Assembly: GCF_012516395.1 (NCBI RefSeq)
Contig: NZ_CP051206.1
Coordinates: 4,779,334-4,843,333 of the forward strand
Direction of reading: 5' to 3'
DNA: 64,000 nucleotides
DNA from: Dolichospermum flos-aquae CCAP 1403/13F
GTDB lineage: Bacteria > Cyanobacteriota > Cyanobacteriia > Cyanobacteriales > Nostocaceae
Shown piece after piece: positions 22,866 through 32,409 of this stretch (positions are counted from its first letter, which is position 1; each line of letters opens with the position of its first letter). Made by a program: the position numbers and the translations under genes. Under the pieces are notes generated by a model that made no database searches, had not been told where the DNA came from, and saw nothing but the letters and a program-made list of their open reading frames with translations.

Positions 22866-24122
22866 TTAATTTTTAATTCCGCCCTGCGGTACTAGCAAAA
22901 TCCCCTCATCATCTGCTAATAAATTGTGTGCTGCTTCCAACATAGATGGCATTATTTCTTGCAAATCTTCCCGATTATTTAAGTAAGTTTTTAAAGCTGA
23001 CATTGGGTCAATACTGCTACTCGCGCTTAATTCAGGAATGCGGGGTTTTGCTAACTGACTCACTAATTCAGCTTGTATAGTGTAAGTGTGCGCGACACTT
23101 AAAGCTTGGTGAAGAGAAGAGTTATCAATTAAATCCAATTGTTCTGATTTCAATTTGTAAATTAATCGCACCACATTATCTTGAATATCATATTTAGCAA
23201 TTCCTTTTAATAATACTTTTTGTGGATCATCCTGCTTAGATAAATCTATCTCAATAGTCCGAAAAGTTCGCACAGGTAAAGGACAAAATTCCCAATCTGC
23301 TTTCCCTTTTTCCAAATCTATCATTACATAACCTTTGTCTTCCTTCTCTTCACTAAAATCTACCCGTTCAATACTTCCAGGATAAATTACCGGTGGGTCA
23401 TTGGATTTATTTAAATTTTGGTGTTTGTGAACATGACCTAAAGCCACATAATCAAAACATGGTCGGGTTAACAAAGATAAAGGTAAAGTAAAACCTTTCC
23501 CGACGGCTAATAAACGTTCTGCACCTAAAGTGGCATTATCAGCCATTAAATGAGCTAAAAGTACAGTGGGTAAATCTGGGTCAAGACGGCGAATTTCTCC
23601 TTCGATAACTACCTCTAAACGGTCTGTCAGCAGTTGATTCACTTCAGCTAAAGAAGAACCTTGAGTTTCTTGACGAGTCATCAAAGTTGAACGAGTTAAC
23701 CAAGGAAGAGTAATGATTTGCACATCTCCGCTGCGGGTAGAAATGCGATGAGTTGTTAAAGTATCACCAACCACAAACCCTGGTACTCCCAAAGTCCGAT
23801 AAATATTTAAACTCGCACCTCCCAAACCCTGGGAATGTTGGTCATGATTTCCCACTAATAATACTGTGGGGATATCTGCATCTACTAGTCGGCGAAATTG
23901 ATTAGCAAAGGCTTCTTGAACATAGGGTGCAGGTGTGGCATTGGGGAAAGCATCACCACCAAATAAAACTAAATCTACATGATTGGCGATCGCTCGGTCA
24001 ATACACAAAGATAATGTTTTCACAAAATCCTCCAGTCGTGTGTTTAAACCTGTGGCTGGATTAACGCGCCCGTGGCAAAAACCGCTACCAATATGAATAT
24101 CTGAAAGATGGAGAATTTTCAT
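22866..24122 (-). CDS. sbcD: SbcD-like DNA double-strand-break nuclease
   Basis: A 418-residue calcineurin-like metallophosphoesterase of the Mre11/SbcD family. The metal motifs are in order: LHLSDIH (D8, H10), LVLFGGDAF (D57), LLVGNHDQH (N92, H93), VLLAHLM, and ALGHVHKHQ. The C-terminal capping region follows (TFRTIEIDLSKQDDPQKVLL). It would be the nuclease subunit of an SbcCD complex that trims DNA ends and hairpins, a relevant activity in a genome so rich in palindromes. The ATPase partner SbcC is not adjacent, so the pair is split as in other cyanobacteria. It ends without an obvious terminator. Confidence 0.9.
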   Translation of the reverse strand: MKILHLSDIHIGSGFCHGRVNPATGLNTRLEDFVKTLSLCIDRAIANHVDLVLFGGDAFPNATPAPYVQEAFANQFRRLVDADIPTVLLVGNHDQHSQGLGGASLNIYRTLGVPGFVVGDTLTTHRISTRSGDVQIITLPWLTRSTLMTRQETQGSSLAEVNQLLTDRLEVVIEGEIRRLDPDLPTVLLAHLMADNATLGAERLLAVGKGFTLPLSLLTRPCFDYVALGHVHKHQNLNKSNDPPVIYPGSIERVDFSEEKEDKGYVMIDLEKGKADWEFCPLPVRTFRTIEIDLSKQDDPQKVLLKGIAKYDIQDNVVRLIYKLKSEQLDLIDNSSLHQALSVAHTYTIQAELVSQLAKPRIPELSASSSIDPMSALKTYLNNREDLQEIMPSMLEAAHNLLADDEGILLVPQGGIKN

Positions 24123-24144
24123 AGTTTATTGGTTGTAGGGGTTC

Positions 24145-24177
24145 AGATCCCCGACTTCTTAAAGAAGTCGGGGATCT
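24145..24177. repeat. REP-like 33-bp palindrome, 3' side of the RAYT gene
   Basis: AGATCCCCGACTTCTT and its complement around a one-base centre, nearly perfect. It overlaps the stop codon of the transposase gene (24176-24178). Same family as 24796, 31410, 50688 and 62642. Confidence 0.9.
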
Positions 24178-24751
24178 ATTCTAAATCTAGTAGCAGTTTT
24201 TTGAAGTCACTGCTATGAGGTAAGTTATGATCCGCTAAAAATTGCTGATAAACTGATTCTTCCTCAATCTGCATTTTGATATACTCTATCTTGGGTATTG
24301 TTCCTTTTCTTAATCCAGCATATTCTAAATAACTGGAAAACTCCCATTCTTCGGGTTGCTTCACCAGTGATGCTTTCACAGGATTGAGATGAATATACTG
24401 AGAGAGGTTAACAAGATAGTCAGTTTGTGAAATATGAATACTTTGAAACCTTCCCTGAAATAATACTCCAGAACGGTTAAAACGTTTATTAATTGCTTTT
24501 GTGTAAGAAAGTGAGAGAGATTTCATAGCATCAGAAAGGGTTTCATCTCTCAGATAGACTAGAAGATGATAATGATTAGGCATTAAACAGTATGCAATAA
24601 TATCTACTGAGTTTTTAATTAGATGTTCTCTGATCAGTCGAAGAAAATAAATATAGTTTTCACGTTCAAAGAAAATTATTTGGCGATTGTTTCCGCGATT
24701 ATAAACATGATAAAAGTTGCCAGTTTGGAGTGGAATCCTTCTTTGTCCCAT
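24176..24751 (-). CDS. REP-associated tyrosine transposase (RAYT), HUH family
   Basis: 191 residues of the Y1 transposase (TnpA-REP) group. It has NFYHVYNRGNNRQIIFFERE, the HUH motif MPNHYHLL (H60-x-H62), SLSLSYTKAINKRFNRSGVL and LFQGRF. The Tyr-bearing block is LSQYIHLNPVKASLV (Tyr119 the likely nucleophile). RAYTs cut and move REP palindromes as single strands (established for E. coli). The gene lies exactly between two inverted palindromes at 24145 and 24796, forming an apparent REPtron. Other palindromes of the same family are scattered through the window. Confidence 0.92.
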   Translation of the reverse strand: MGQRRIPLQTGNFYHVYNRGNNRQIIFFERENYIYFLRLIREHLIKNSVDIIAYCLMPNHYHLLVYLRDETLSDAMKSLSLSYTKAINKRFNRSGVLFQGRFQSIHISQTDYLVNLSQYIHLNPVKASLVKQPEEWEFSSYLEYAGLRKGTIPKIEYIKMQIEEESVYQQFLADHNLPHSSDFKKLLLDLE

Positions 24752-24795
24752 AATTGGATGTTTATTCGCATTATTTCAGAGAGTTCAGAAATTTC

Positions 24796-24828
24796 AGATC
24801 CCTGACTTCTTTAAGAAGTCAGGGATCT
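24796..24828. repeat. REP-like 33-bp palindrome, 5' side of the RAYT gene
   Basis: AGATCCCTGACTTCTT with its complement. It differs from the other copies by a compensated change (C to T on one arm, G to A on the other), so pairing is kept. Confidence 0.9.
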
Positions 24829-24834
24829 AAGAGA

Positions 24835-25539
24835 TTAAATATGAATACCACACTCAGTTTTTTCGCTTCCTCTCCAACGTCCAGCGCGTTCGTCTTCACC
24901 TTCACCTACTTTAGTGGTAATGGGTTCGTCACCAATGCTAGGATAACCTTCGTCATGGAGAGGATTGTAAATTACTTTATGTTCAGCTACATAAGCCCAG
25001 CTTTGTTTACGAGTCCAATTAGCTAGAGGGTTGATTTTTAATCTGCCTTTACCATCTAATTCTAATACTGGCATGGTAGCACGAGTAACGGCCTGATCAC
25101 GACGGCGACCTGTAATCCAAGCTACAGTATTGAGTTCATCTAAGCCCCGTAAAAGTGGTTCGATTTTGGTAATGTCGTGGAATTTAGCAATATCTGTATC
25201 CCAGAGGGCTGCACCGAATTTAGCAGCAAAGGCTTCACGGCTATCCACGTCTGGTGTTTTATAAGTTTGTAAATCTAGGTTATAGATTTCTTTGACTTTA
25301 CCAACCAATTCTAAGGTTTGAGGGAAATGATAAAGGGTATCCAGGAAAATTACAGGAACGGGATGCTGAAGTACGCTATAGAAAATATGTGTCAAGATAA
25401 TATCATCTACGTTGAAGGCGCTAGTTTGTACCAGTCCTGTGGGGATATTCTGCACAGACCAGGCTAAGATCTCTGTAGGACTTGCGGTTTCAAATTGCTG
25501 ATTTAGTGATGCTAAGTCAAAGGCGGTAGAAGTTGTCAT
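24835..25539 (-). CDS. cysH: Phosphoadenylylsulfate (PAPS) reductase
   Basis: 234 residues. The PP-loop-type fold shows in FNVDDIILTHIF, PVIFLDTLYHFPQTLELV, WITGRRRDQAVTR and KINPLANWTRKQSW. The C-terminal catalytic cysteine is in KTECGIHI (Cys230). The absence of the two extra CC pairs of APS reductases places it with the thioredoxin-dependent PAPS reductases, which reduce activated sulfate to sulfite. The stop codon lies just before the 5'-side REP palindrome. It begins cleanly at ATG 25539 with a divergent gap before psb32. Confidence 0.93.
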   Translation of the reverse strand: MTTSTAFDLASLNQQFETASPTEILAWSVQNIPTGLVQTSAFNVDDIILTHIFYSVLQHPVPVIFLDTLYHFPQTLELVGKVKEIYNLDLQTYKTPDVDSREAFAAKFGAALWDTDIAKFHDITKIEPLLRGLDELNTVAWITGRRRDQAVTRATMPVLELDGKGRLKINPLANWTRKQSWAYVAEHKVIYNPLHDEGYPSIGDEPITTKVGEGEDERAGRWRGSEKTECGIHI

Positions 25540-25771
25540 GATCTTTCTCTAAAACAAAGATTTTTTTATTTTTATTAAATTTAATTTTACCTTAATAAAG
25601 TCACATATCCCCCCGATGATTGAGGAAATAGGGCAGAGCGTAGGTTGCAGGGGAGGAGGGGAGGCTAGAAAAAGATATTTCCAACCAACAACTGACAACT
25701 GACAACTAACAACTGACAACTAACCTAATTATGTAGTATTTTGATTGCAAGTCTGTTTAAGGATTCATCCC

Positions 25772-26515
25772 ATGCAACAGTTACTCAAGCAATTATTTAG
25801 TAACTCAAAATACCTTGTCCGTCTCATTTTTCCTGTATTGGTAATGATGATGGCGAGTTCACTGTTTATTTTACCTGCTGCTGCTACTGGTGTATACCAA
25901 ATACCCAGTTTAACGGCAGATACTTGGATTTTAGATCAAGGTGATGTGATTAGCCGATTGAATGAAGGTCAGATTAGTAAGACTTTCCAGGATTTAGCTC
26001 AGGAAACTGGTAACGAAGCCAGAATTGTCACTATTCACCGCCTCGACTATGGGGAAACACCGGAAAGTTTTGCCAAGGGACTATTTAGTAAATGGTTTCC
26101 AACAGCAGCAGAACAGGCTAATCAGGTGTTATTACTTGTTGATACTGTTACTAATGGAACTGCTTTAATTAGTGGAGATCAGGTTAAGTCTCTGTTAACT
26201 GATTCTATCGTCCAAAGTCTGGCTGAAGAAACATTGGGTACAGCATTACGTAGTGGTAATAAATACAACCAGGGATTTTTGGATGTGAGCGATCGCTTGG
26301 TGGCTGTTTTATCCGGTAAACCAGATCCCGGTCCGCCAGAGATCAAGGAAACAGTCCAAGTAGAAGGAACTTTTACCAAAGCTGAAGAAACAGATCAAGG
26401 TAATGCTACTGCTTGGGTTGTCGGGCTGTTAATTGCGGCCACTGTCATCCCAATGGCTACATACTACATTTACTTAGTGTTTCAAAAACCACCCTCTCAG
26501 GAATCTGAGGAATAG
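25772..26515 (+). CDS. psb32: TPM-domain protein, Psb32 type
   Basis: 247 residues from the ATG at 25772; a TTG nine codons upstream was rejected because it would lengthen the leader before the signal peptide. A signal peptide (LIFPVLVMMMASSLFILPAAA) is followed by a TPM domain (TWILDQGDVISRLNEGQISK, GNEARIVTIHRLDYGETP, NQVLLLVDTVTNGTALISGD). A C-terminal membrane helix (VVGLLIAATVIPMATYYIYL) completes it. This matches Psb32, a thylakoid lumen protein implicated in photosystem II repair (established in Synechocystis). Confidence 0.85.
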   Translation: MQQLLKQLFSNSKYLVRLIFPVLVMMMASSLFILPAAATGVYQIPSLTADTWILDQGDVISRLNEGQISKTFQDLAQETGNEARIVTIHRLDYGETPESFAKGLFSKWFPTAAEQANQVLLLVDTVTNGTALISGDQVKSLLTDSIVQSLAEETLGTALRSGNKYNQGFLDVSDRLVAVLSGKPDPGPPEIKETVQVEGTFTKAEETDQGNATAWVVGLLIAATVIPMATYYIYLVFQKPPSQESEE

Positions 26516-26576
26516 GGAATAGGGAATAGGGAATTGGTTATTTTTTTCTTTCCAATTCCTGACTCCTATTTTTTAT

Positions 26577-29500
26577 TTAAAACACTGTTTCTTCAGGAAT
26601 AATTATTTTCTGTATTTTCAGAATTTTCTGACTCCAAAGTTCTAACATTGCGGCTAATTTATCTTTAGCTACTGGTTTACTTAAATAGTCGTCCATACCA
26701 GCATCTAAACAAATTTTTTGGTCTTCTTTCATGGCATTAGCAGTAATAGCAATTACTACAGGTTGTTGATGTTTAGGAAAGGAACTTACTGGACGACGAC
26801 GAATTTCTTTTGTGGCTGCCAAACCATCGAGAATTGGCATTTGACAATCCATGAAAATCAAGTCATAGGGAATTTTATCTAATAATTCTAATACTTCTTG
26901 ACCATTGGCTACGGCATCTGCTTGATATCCTAGATTTTGAAGTTGCTTGAGAAAGACTTTTTGATTAACTAGATTATCTTCTGCTAACAGCAACTTTAAT
27001 TTGGATGTATTCTTGTTACTTATTGCTGGCAACTCTTCATTGATAGCAATCTGAGAATTATTTATTTTCGATTGAGAACCTACTATATTCATAATAGTAT
27101 CAAGCAGTCGAGTAGGCTTAACCGGCTTGACTAAATAACTGATAAATCCTATATCTAATGCCTTTTTTATTTCATCTCTTTGATTAGTAGAAGTTAGCAT
27201 AATTAAAGGGACATTAGCAATAGCTGGATTTTTCCTAATTTGTATTGCTAGAGTCAACCCATCTATCTCAGGCATTTGCATATCAATTATGGCAATATCA
27301 TAGGGCATCTGCTGTGTTGCGGCTGTTTCTAAAGCTGCAAGTCCGGCAATAGCAGAATCAACTTCATCTATGTGCATTCCCCAACTGATAGCTTGGTGGT
27401 GGAGAATTTCTCGATTGATAGTATTGTTATCTACTACTAACAACCGTCGCTGACTAAGAATTTGATAATCTTGATTTTGAGAAACAGACTCTGGCTGTTT
27501 AGTAAAAGATAAATTAAACCAAAATTTAGAACCTTTACCAATTTCACTGTTGAGGCCAATTTTTCCACCCATTAAAGTTACCAATTGTTGGCAAATGGCT
27601 AGTCCTAAACCCGTACCGCCATATTTACGGGTAATAGAAGCATCAACTTGTGTAAAGGGTTGGAAAAGGTTATTTTTATCTTCAGTGGTAATGCCAATAC
27701 CTGTGTCTATGATGGCAAATTGAATGGTAGCTGTATCATCGGTTTCTGAAATTAATTCTAGTTGAATAATTACTTCTCCTTGGCTGGTGAACTTGATCCC
27801 ATTACCCATCAAATTCATGATAACTTGTCGCAGACGACTAGCATCTCCTTGGATATAAATTGGGACATTGGCAGGAATTAATGCTGCTATTTCTAGTCCT
27901 TTATCATGAGCTTGGGGTGCTAACAGTTCTATAACTTCTTGAATGCAGGTAGATAGGTTAAAATCTAGGGTTTCTAGCATCATTTTCCCGGCTTCAAGTT
28001 TGGATAAATCCAAAATTTCGTTAATCAAGGATAAGAGAGCATCACCACTAGTCCGCACTGTTTCCAAAAAATCTTGTTGCTCTGGATTAAGGGGAGTTTC
28101 TAATAGTAAGCTGGTCATGCCCAAAACGCCGTTCATTGGGGTACGGATTTCATGACTCATATTGGCCAAAAAACTACTTTTGGCTTGTAATGCTGATTCG
28201 GCTTCCTGTCGAGCTATTTCTAGTTCTTGACGGTGAATAATTTCTGATTCTAATAGTTTAGCTTGGACTAAGGCAATACCGATTTGATCAGCAAGCGATC
28301 GCAAGAATTCTCTTTCCCAAGTATTCCAATGACGGGGTTGAGTACATTGATGAGCAATCAACAGTCCCCAAAATTCATCTTCGAGAAAAATAGGAATCAC
28401 AAGGTTGGCTTTGATGTGAAATCTTTCCAGTAATTGTCGGTGACAAAGTTGGATATTGGCTTTTTCTATATCATCAATACTGGTAATCCATTGTTGAGCA
28501 TATTTATGAGCGTGTTTTTCTACAAAACAAGGGTCAAAAATCTGCTCTCCTATGACAACAGGGATACCGGGAATCAATGCTTCTTTACGTGCAGTTAAAT
28601 TGCCATTTTCTTCTAACTCTAAGATGAGGACACGATCAGCTTTTAGCAGCTTTTTAACTTCGGTAACGCTAGTTTGGAGGATGTCGTCAATTTGTAAAGA
28701 GTCGCGGATTTTTAGGGTGATATCGGCTAATAATTGTGATCGCAAATTTTGCTGCTTTAGTTCTTCTTCTATTTGTTTTCGCTTAATAAATTGACCTATT
28801 TGGTCGCCAATAGACATCATCCCTTTCAGTAGATCTGCATTTTCTAGCTGCATATTTTTACTAAAGAAAACCATGACCCCAATGTTTGTATTACCACCAC
28901 GAATAGGAAAACCAAAAGCTGTTTTCAATCCTATTTGAGTAGCAATATCTGTTCGCAGAAAATTCTGATCATTACAAATATCAGTTAGCCAAATAGGTTG
29001 AAATTTAGATAAAATTCGGCCAGGGAGACCAATTCCTGGAGCAAAAGTAATTTTTCTAGTAATTTCTTCAAACTGTTTAAATTCTGAACCTGATTCATAC
29101 CAAATATCTAAACAACGCAGAATATTTTCTGATTTATCCATAACCCAAATTTCGCCCCAATCCCATGCCAATGTTTGACAAATTCCTTTTAAGGTGCGAT
29201 GGGTGGTATTCTGAATATTTATAGCTCCTGCTAAGGCATTAGTTACCGCATATTGGAAACTGAGATATTGTTCATTTTGTTTGCGCTCAGTAATATCTAT
29301 CCCTGTACTAACAATGTATTCTATTTGGTTTTGACTATCCAGCATAATAGTATTTGACCAATCAATTAATCGTTGTCTTCCATCTCTTGTTATCCAATAA
29401 GTTTCTGATTCTCTTGGTCTTTTATCTAATTTTATTTGCTCAAAAATAGCTTGAATTGATGGCTGATCTTTCTCGGTTAAAAATAGCTGCCAAAAACATC

Positions 29501-30011
29501 GCCCTAAAACTTCTCCACAGGTGTAACCAGTATTTTGTTCGCAAGCTCGATTGAAGCGGACAATTTGCCCTTTATCATCGAGAACCATCACTAAAACGCT
29601 GGCTGTATCCAGAACACTAGAAATGAAATTACGTTCTGTTTTTAGAGATTCCTCTACCCATTTGCGGGCAATGATTTCTCGATAAATAAGGTAGTAAACC
29701 ATCGCCATAATTATGACACACAAACTGATAGCAATCTCCAATCCAAGGAGCATACTATATGTAGTATTAGTTAATTTTATTGATTGTTGCTGAAGAATTT
29801 CTTGGTCTTTTTGATTAAATTCATTGATTCTTTCATATTGTGCTAATGTCTGTTTTTGCTGATTATTTATATTGACAATTTCTTGAATATTTTGATAGGA
29901 AAATATCCCAATTATCACTAAAATTGATGATGTTAAGCCAAACCAGCCGCCTATTTTCACAAAAAATTGTTTGTTAGCGTTCTTTTGTTTTTGATGTTTA
30001 GTAGTTACCAA
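26577..30011 (-). CDS. Hybrid sensor histidine kinase (N-terminal GAF domain cut off by an insertion)
   Basis: 1144 residues from a TTG start: two membrane helices (about 20-40 and 88-110), PAS (about 130-250, [20 protein letters not shown]), two GAF domains (about 265-415 and 430-590), then a HisKA dimerisation domain with the phosphorylated His in [12 protein letters not shown] (near residue 619). HATPase_c follows ([20 protein letters not shown]), and two receiver domains ([18 protein letters not shown]). Just upstream the frame continues [11 protein letters not shown] without a stop up to the edge of a 124-bp element. It is in the same frame as the GAF gene beyond it, so this is the larger part of a former 1311-residue protein. 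Whether it is still translated from the TTG is unclear. Confidence 0.9.
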   Translation of the reverse strand: MVTTKHQKQKNANKQFFVKIGGWFGLTSSILVIIGIFSYQNIQEIVNINNQQKQTLAQYERINEFNQKDQEILQQQSIKLTNTTYSMLLGLEIAISLCVIIMAMVYYLIYREIIARKWVEESLKTERNFISSVLDTASVLVMVLDDKGQIVRFNRACEQNTGYTCGEVLGRCFWQLFLTEKDQPSIQAIFEQIKLDKRPRESETYWITRDGRQRLIDWSNTIMLDSQNQIEYIVSTGIDITERKQNEQYLSFQYAVTNALAGAINIQNTTHRTLKGICQTLAWDWGEIWVMDKSENILRCLDIWYESGSEFKQFEEITRKITFAPGIGLPGRILSKFQPIWLTDICNDQNFLRTDIATQIGLKTAFGFPIRGGNTNIGVMVFFSKNMQLENADLLKGMMSIGDQIGQFIKRKQIEEELKQQNLRSQLLADITLKIRDSLQIDDILQTSVTEVKKLLKADRVLILELEENGNLTARKEALIPGIPVVIGEQIFDPCFVEKHAHKYAQQWITSIDDIEKANIQLCHRQLLERFHIKANLVIPIFLEDEFWGLLIAHQCTQPRHWNTWEREFLRSLADQIGIALVQAKLLESEIIHRQELEIARQEAESALQAKSSFLANMSHEIRTPMNGVLGMTSLLLETPLNPEQQDFLETVRTSGDALLSLINEILDLSKLEAGKMMLETLDFNLSTCIQEVIELLAPQAHDKGLEIAALIPANVPIYIQGDASRLRQVIMNLMGNGIKFTSQGEVIIQLELISETDDTATIQFAIIDTGIGITTEDKNNLFQPFTQVDASITRKYGGTGLGLAICQQLVTLMGGKIGLNSEIGKGSKFWFNLSFTKQPESVSQNQDYQILSQRRLLVVDNNTINREILHHQAISWGMHIDEVDSAIAGLAALETAATQQMPYDIAIIDMQMPEIDGLTLAIQIRKNPAIANVPLIMLTSTNQRDEIKKALDIGFISYLVKPVKPTRLLDTIMNIVGSQSKINNSQIAINEELPAISNKNTSKLKLLLAEDNLVNQKVFLKQLQNLGYQADAVANGQEVLELLDKIPYDLIFMDCQMPILDGLAATKEIRRRPVSSFPKHQQPVVIAITANAMKEDQKICLDAGMDDYLSKPVAKDKLAAMLELWSQKILKIQKIIIPEETVF

Positions 30012-30041
30012 TAGTAAGTTATCTAAATTGCGTCGTAGTTC

Positions 30042-30165
30042 AGGGCAAACGCACCTAAATTCTGTAATCCATGCCCAGCAAGGGTTTCAACCTTTAGTTA
30101 CAAAAATTAACAATCGTCAAAACCTTTGTCCAGTAAGCATTCTAAAAATAAGATGCGCTTGCCCT
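30042..30165. mobile_element. 124-bp MITE with 12-bp target duplication, copy 1
   Basis: Ends AGGGCAAACGCACCT and AGATGCGCTTGCCCT are imperfect inverted repeats. The 12-mer GCGTCGTAGTTC flanks it on both sides (30030-30041, 30166-30177). A 123-bp copy in the opposite orientation is at 63791-63913. Long duplications of 9-12 bp are typical of the IS4 family; no parent with these ends is seen here. Confidence 0.9.
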
Positions 30166-30648
30166 GCGTCGTAGTTCTAGCTGTTTCATGACTTGGCAAC
30201 CCAGTATTTTCAAAGCCTCTAGTTGTTCAGCCGTGAGTTCCCTTGGCACATTATCAATCACGCACAACGTTCCTAAACCATAACCCTCAGCATCAATTAG
30301 AGGTACACCTGCATAAAATCGAATATTAGGCTCGGATGTGACTAAGGGATTGGTAGCAAATCTGTCGTCAAGAGTGGCATCAGGAACAATGAAAACATCT
30401 TTTTGGCAAATGGCGTGAGTACAAAAAGCAATATCACGAGGTGTTTCTAATGCCTCTAAACCGACTTTAGACTTAAACCATTGCCGGTTTGTGTCAATCA
30501 AACTTACTAAAGCTATGGGAGTTCCACAAATATAAGCTGCTAAACGAGTTAAATCATCAAAAGCAGCTTCCGGTGCAGTATCCAGAATCTTGTACTGTAA
30601 TAGTGCCTCTATTCTGGCGGTTTCATCATGAGGTGATAATTCTTTCAT
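30142..30648 (-). CDS. GAF-domain protein: separated N-terminal part of the hybrid kinase
   Basis: 168 residues: a complete GAF domain ([60 protein letters not shown]), then [20 protein letters not shown] and [12 protein letters not shown]. The final RASASYF and the stop come from the inserted 124-bp element. In related kinases the 'QLELRR' helix leads into the next domain. Removing the element and one duplicated 12-mer fuses this frame to the kinase at 26577-30011. It may still make a free GAF protein, but it is best read as half of a broken gene. Confidence 0.88.
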   Translation of the reverse strand: MKELSPHDETARIEALLQYKILDTAPEAAFDDLTRLAAYICGTPIALVSLIDTNRQWFKSKVGLEALETPRDIAFCTHAICQKDVFIVPDATLDDRFATNPLVTSEPNIRFYAGVPLIDAEGYGLGTLCVIDNVPRELTAEQLEALKILGCQVMKQLELRRRASASYF

Positions 30649-30750
30649 GTTGTAATTTTATTACTTATTAAAAAGATTTTCTAGTTTTAATAATTTTTTT
30701 GAAAAAAGTGCAGAAATGTATTATTTTTTTCTTTTTTGAAGCATAAGTAA

Positions 30751-30919
30751 GAGGGTGTTTGAAAAGTTATGGTTGATGTATCAAATATTTTTTACCCCAC
30801 CCTAACCCTCCCCTTGTAAAGGGGAGGGAACTGGATTTTTATTGTTTCCCCCCTTTACAAGGGGAAAGGGGGGTAGCAATGTGATGAAAATTACGGAATA
30901 CCACTTTTCAAACATCCTC
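30751..30919. mobile_element. ~170-bp MITE with TNA target duplication, copy 2
   Basis: Same element as 21346-21518, with TAA duplicated on both sides (30748-30750, 30920-30922). It differs from copy 1 mainly by a few bases in the GGGG-rich centre, so one copy is a recent insertion. Confidence 0.85.
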
Positions 30920-30962
30920 TAAGTGGGAATTAGTAACTAATTCCCCGTCTTTGCTATTGTAT

Positions 30963-31358
30963 CTAATCTTGAATGTATTCTTTTCCTGACACTAAAGCCA
31001 TTTCAGCCCGCACAAATTCTCTACCTAAATAAGCTGCATGGTCTAAGAAGGTTACAAGACAATCTGGAGTTTCTTCAAAAATCTTAATACACAGTTCTTT
31101 GGCTGTACGGCCACTAAATACGGTAGTGTGAGTTCTTTCCACTTTACCGCGAACTGGAATCACCTGACCTGTTTCGGGATCTACTGCTAAACCACGTTCA
31201 TTAATGACATTAGTGAAGTGCTTTGCATAAATTAACCTTTCATTTTGATCTATGTAGATAATAAAATAGCCCTTGGGGTCAAGATCAATATAACGCTGAG
31301 AAAGTTTATGATCAATTGCTGTCAAATCTTCAAGTAGTAAATCCTTATGCATTATCAA
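30963..31358 (-). CDS. DUF4346 domain protein
   Basis: 131 residues with the DUF4346 pattern: HKLSQRYIDLDPKGYFIIYI, DQNERLIYAKHFTNVINERG, LAVDPETGQVIPVRGKV and TAKELCIKIFEETPDCLVTF. The domain is found in cyanobacteria alone or fused to dihydropteroate-synthase-like and related proteins. Its function is not established. It begins within a short AT-rich leader and is followed by a MITE. No membrane segment or signal. Confidence 0.85.
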   Translation of the reverse strand: MIMHKDLLLEDLTAIDHKLSQRYIDLDPKGYFIIYIDQNERLIYAKHFTNVINERGLAVDPETGQVIPVRGKVERTHTTVFSGRTAKELCIKIFEETPDCLVTFLDHAAYLGREFVRAEMALVSGKEYIQD

Positions 31359-31409
31359 AAGTAAATTTATAGAAACAGTATTTTTAGATTACATCAATAT
31401 GCAATATTC

Positions 31410-31463
31410 AGATCCCCGACTTCTTTGAGCAGTCGGGGATCTATTTAGAAGTCGGGGATCTAT
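31410..31463. repeat. REP-like palindrome plus half copy
   Basis: AGATCCCCGACTTCTTT followed by AGTCGGGGATCT, then an extra AGAAGTCGGGGATCT half. Same family as the palindromes flanking the RAYT gene at 24176. Half-sites also occur at 45161 and 45213. Confidence 0.85.
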
Positions 31464-31467
31464 TTCC

Positions 31468-32409
31468 TTATTTAAAAGGTAACTCTGCATTAATAGCATC
31501 CATTTCTTTTTGTTCCATTTGATTTACTTCCCGAACCCAAGGCAAAATAATTTGTCCTAAACGGTTGTTGTAAAAGCGGTGAAGGCTGTAATTAGCAGTA
31601 GCAGGGAATCCCCGACGTTTTTTATGTTTACCACCTGCTCCTGGGTCAAAATTTTGGATACCATGAGCGATCGCCCATTCAATTGGTGCATAATAACAAG
31701 CATCAAAATGTAAGCAATCTATGTCTTGAAAACTCCCCCAATAGCGTCCATATAGTTTGTCTTCTTTGAATAAACAAAAGGACATCCCCACAGGTTGACG
31801 TGGATCTTGCTCATTATAAGCGGCAAAAAATACGACTCGATGCCGATAATTATGGTGCAACTGTTCAAAAAAGTTCTTGGTTAAATACTTACTTCCCCAC
31901 CAACCAAACTTATCGCAAGTATCAGCATAGAAATCATACATTAACGGAAACAGAGAATTAGGAATTTCCTCACCCGTTAATGCTTGCAATTTTAAACCAG
32001 CCTTTTCTACAGCTTTGCGTTCCCGTTTAATATTGCGTCTTTGATTGGCATTAAATCCAGTCAAGTAATCATCAAAAGTTTGAAAATTAGCATTTTCCCA
32101 AACATAATTATGATGTAGCCAAGTTGTAAACCCCTGGCGTTCTAAAATTGGTCGCCATTGGGGATCAACATAAAGAAAATGACAGCCAGAAATCCGATGT
32201 TTCACACAAAAACTATCAATTTCATGGAGGATTACCGCCGTAATTTCTTCCTCATCTTCTCCCGCAGCTATTAAAAACCGATAGCCTTCAGCCGGGGTAA
32301 ATGGTGTCATTCCTAGCAGTTTTGGATAATACTCTATTCCTAAACGGGAAGCTAATTCTGCCCACTGCTGATCAAAAACAAATTCGCCCTGGCTATGTCC
32401 TTTTAAATA
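31468..32409 (-). pseudogene. FemAB/GNAT-like acetyltransferase (DUF482), 3' part
   Basis: The larger, C-terminal part of a gene split by IS4-type insertion. It contains LYLKGHSQGEFVFDQQWAEL, FNANQRRNIKRERKAVEKAG, FYADTCDKFGWWGSKYLTKN, SFCLFKEDKLYGRYWGS and FDPGAGGKHKKRRGFPA. These are the landmarks of the DUF482 'peptidoglycan biosynthesis protein' branch of the GNAT fold. Joined to 34211-34448 after removal of the insertion and one 10-bp duplication, it gives an uninterrupted 389-residue protein, the normal length for the family. Translation could now start only at a TTG inside the insertion end. Confidence 0.9.

Noticed and set aside
24145-24177. 33-bp palindrome as the terminator of sbcD or the transposase gene
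   Set aside because: It lacks a T-run and recurs elsewhere unrelated to gene ends; it is better explained as a REP copy.
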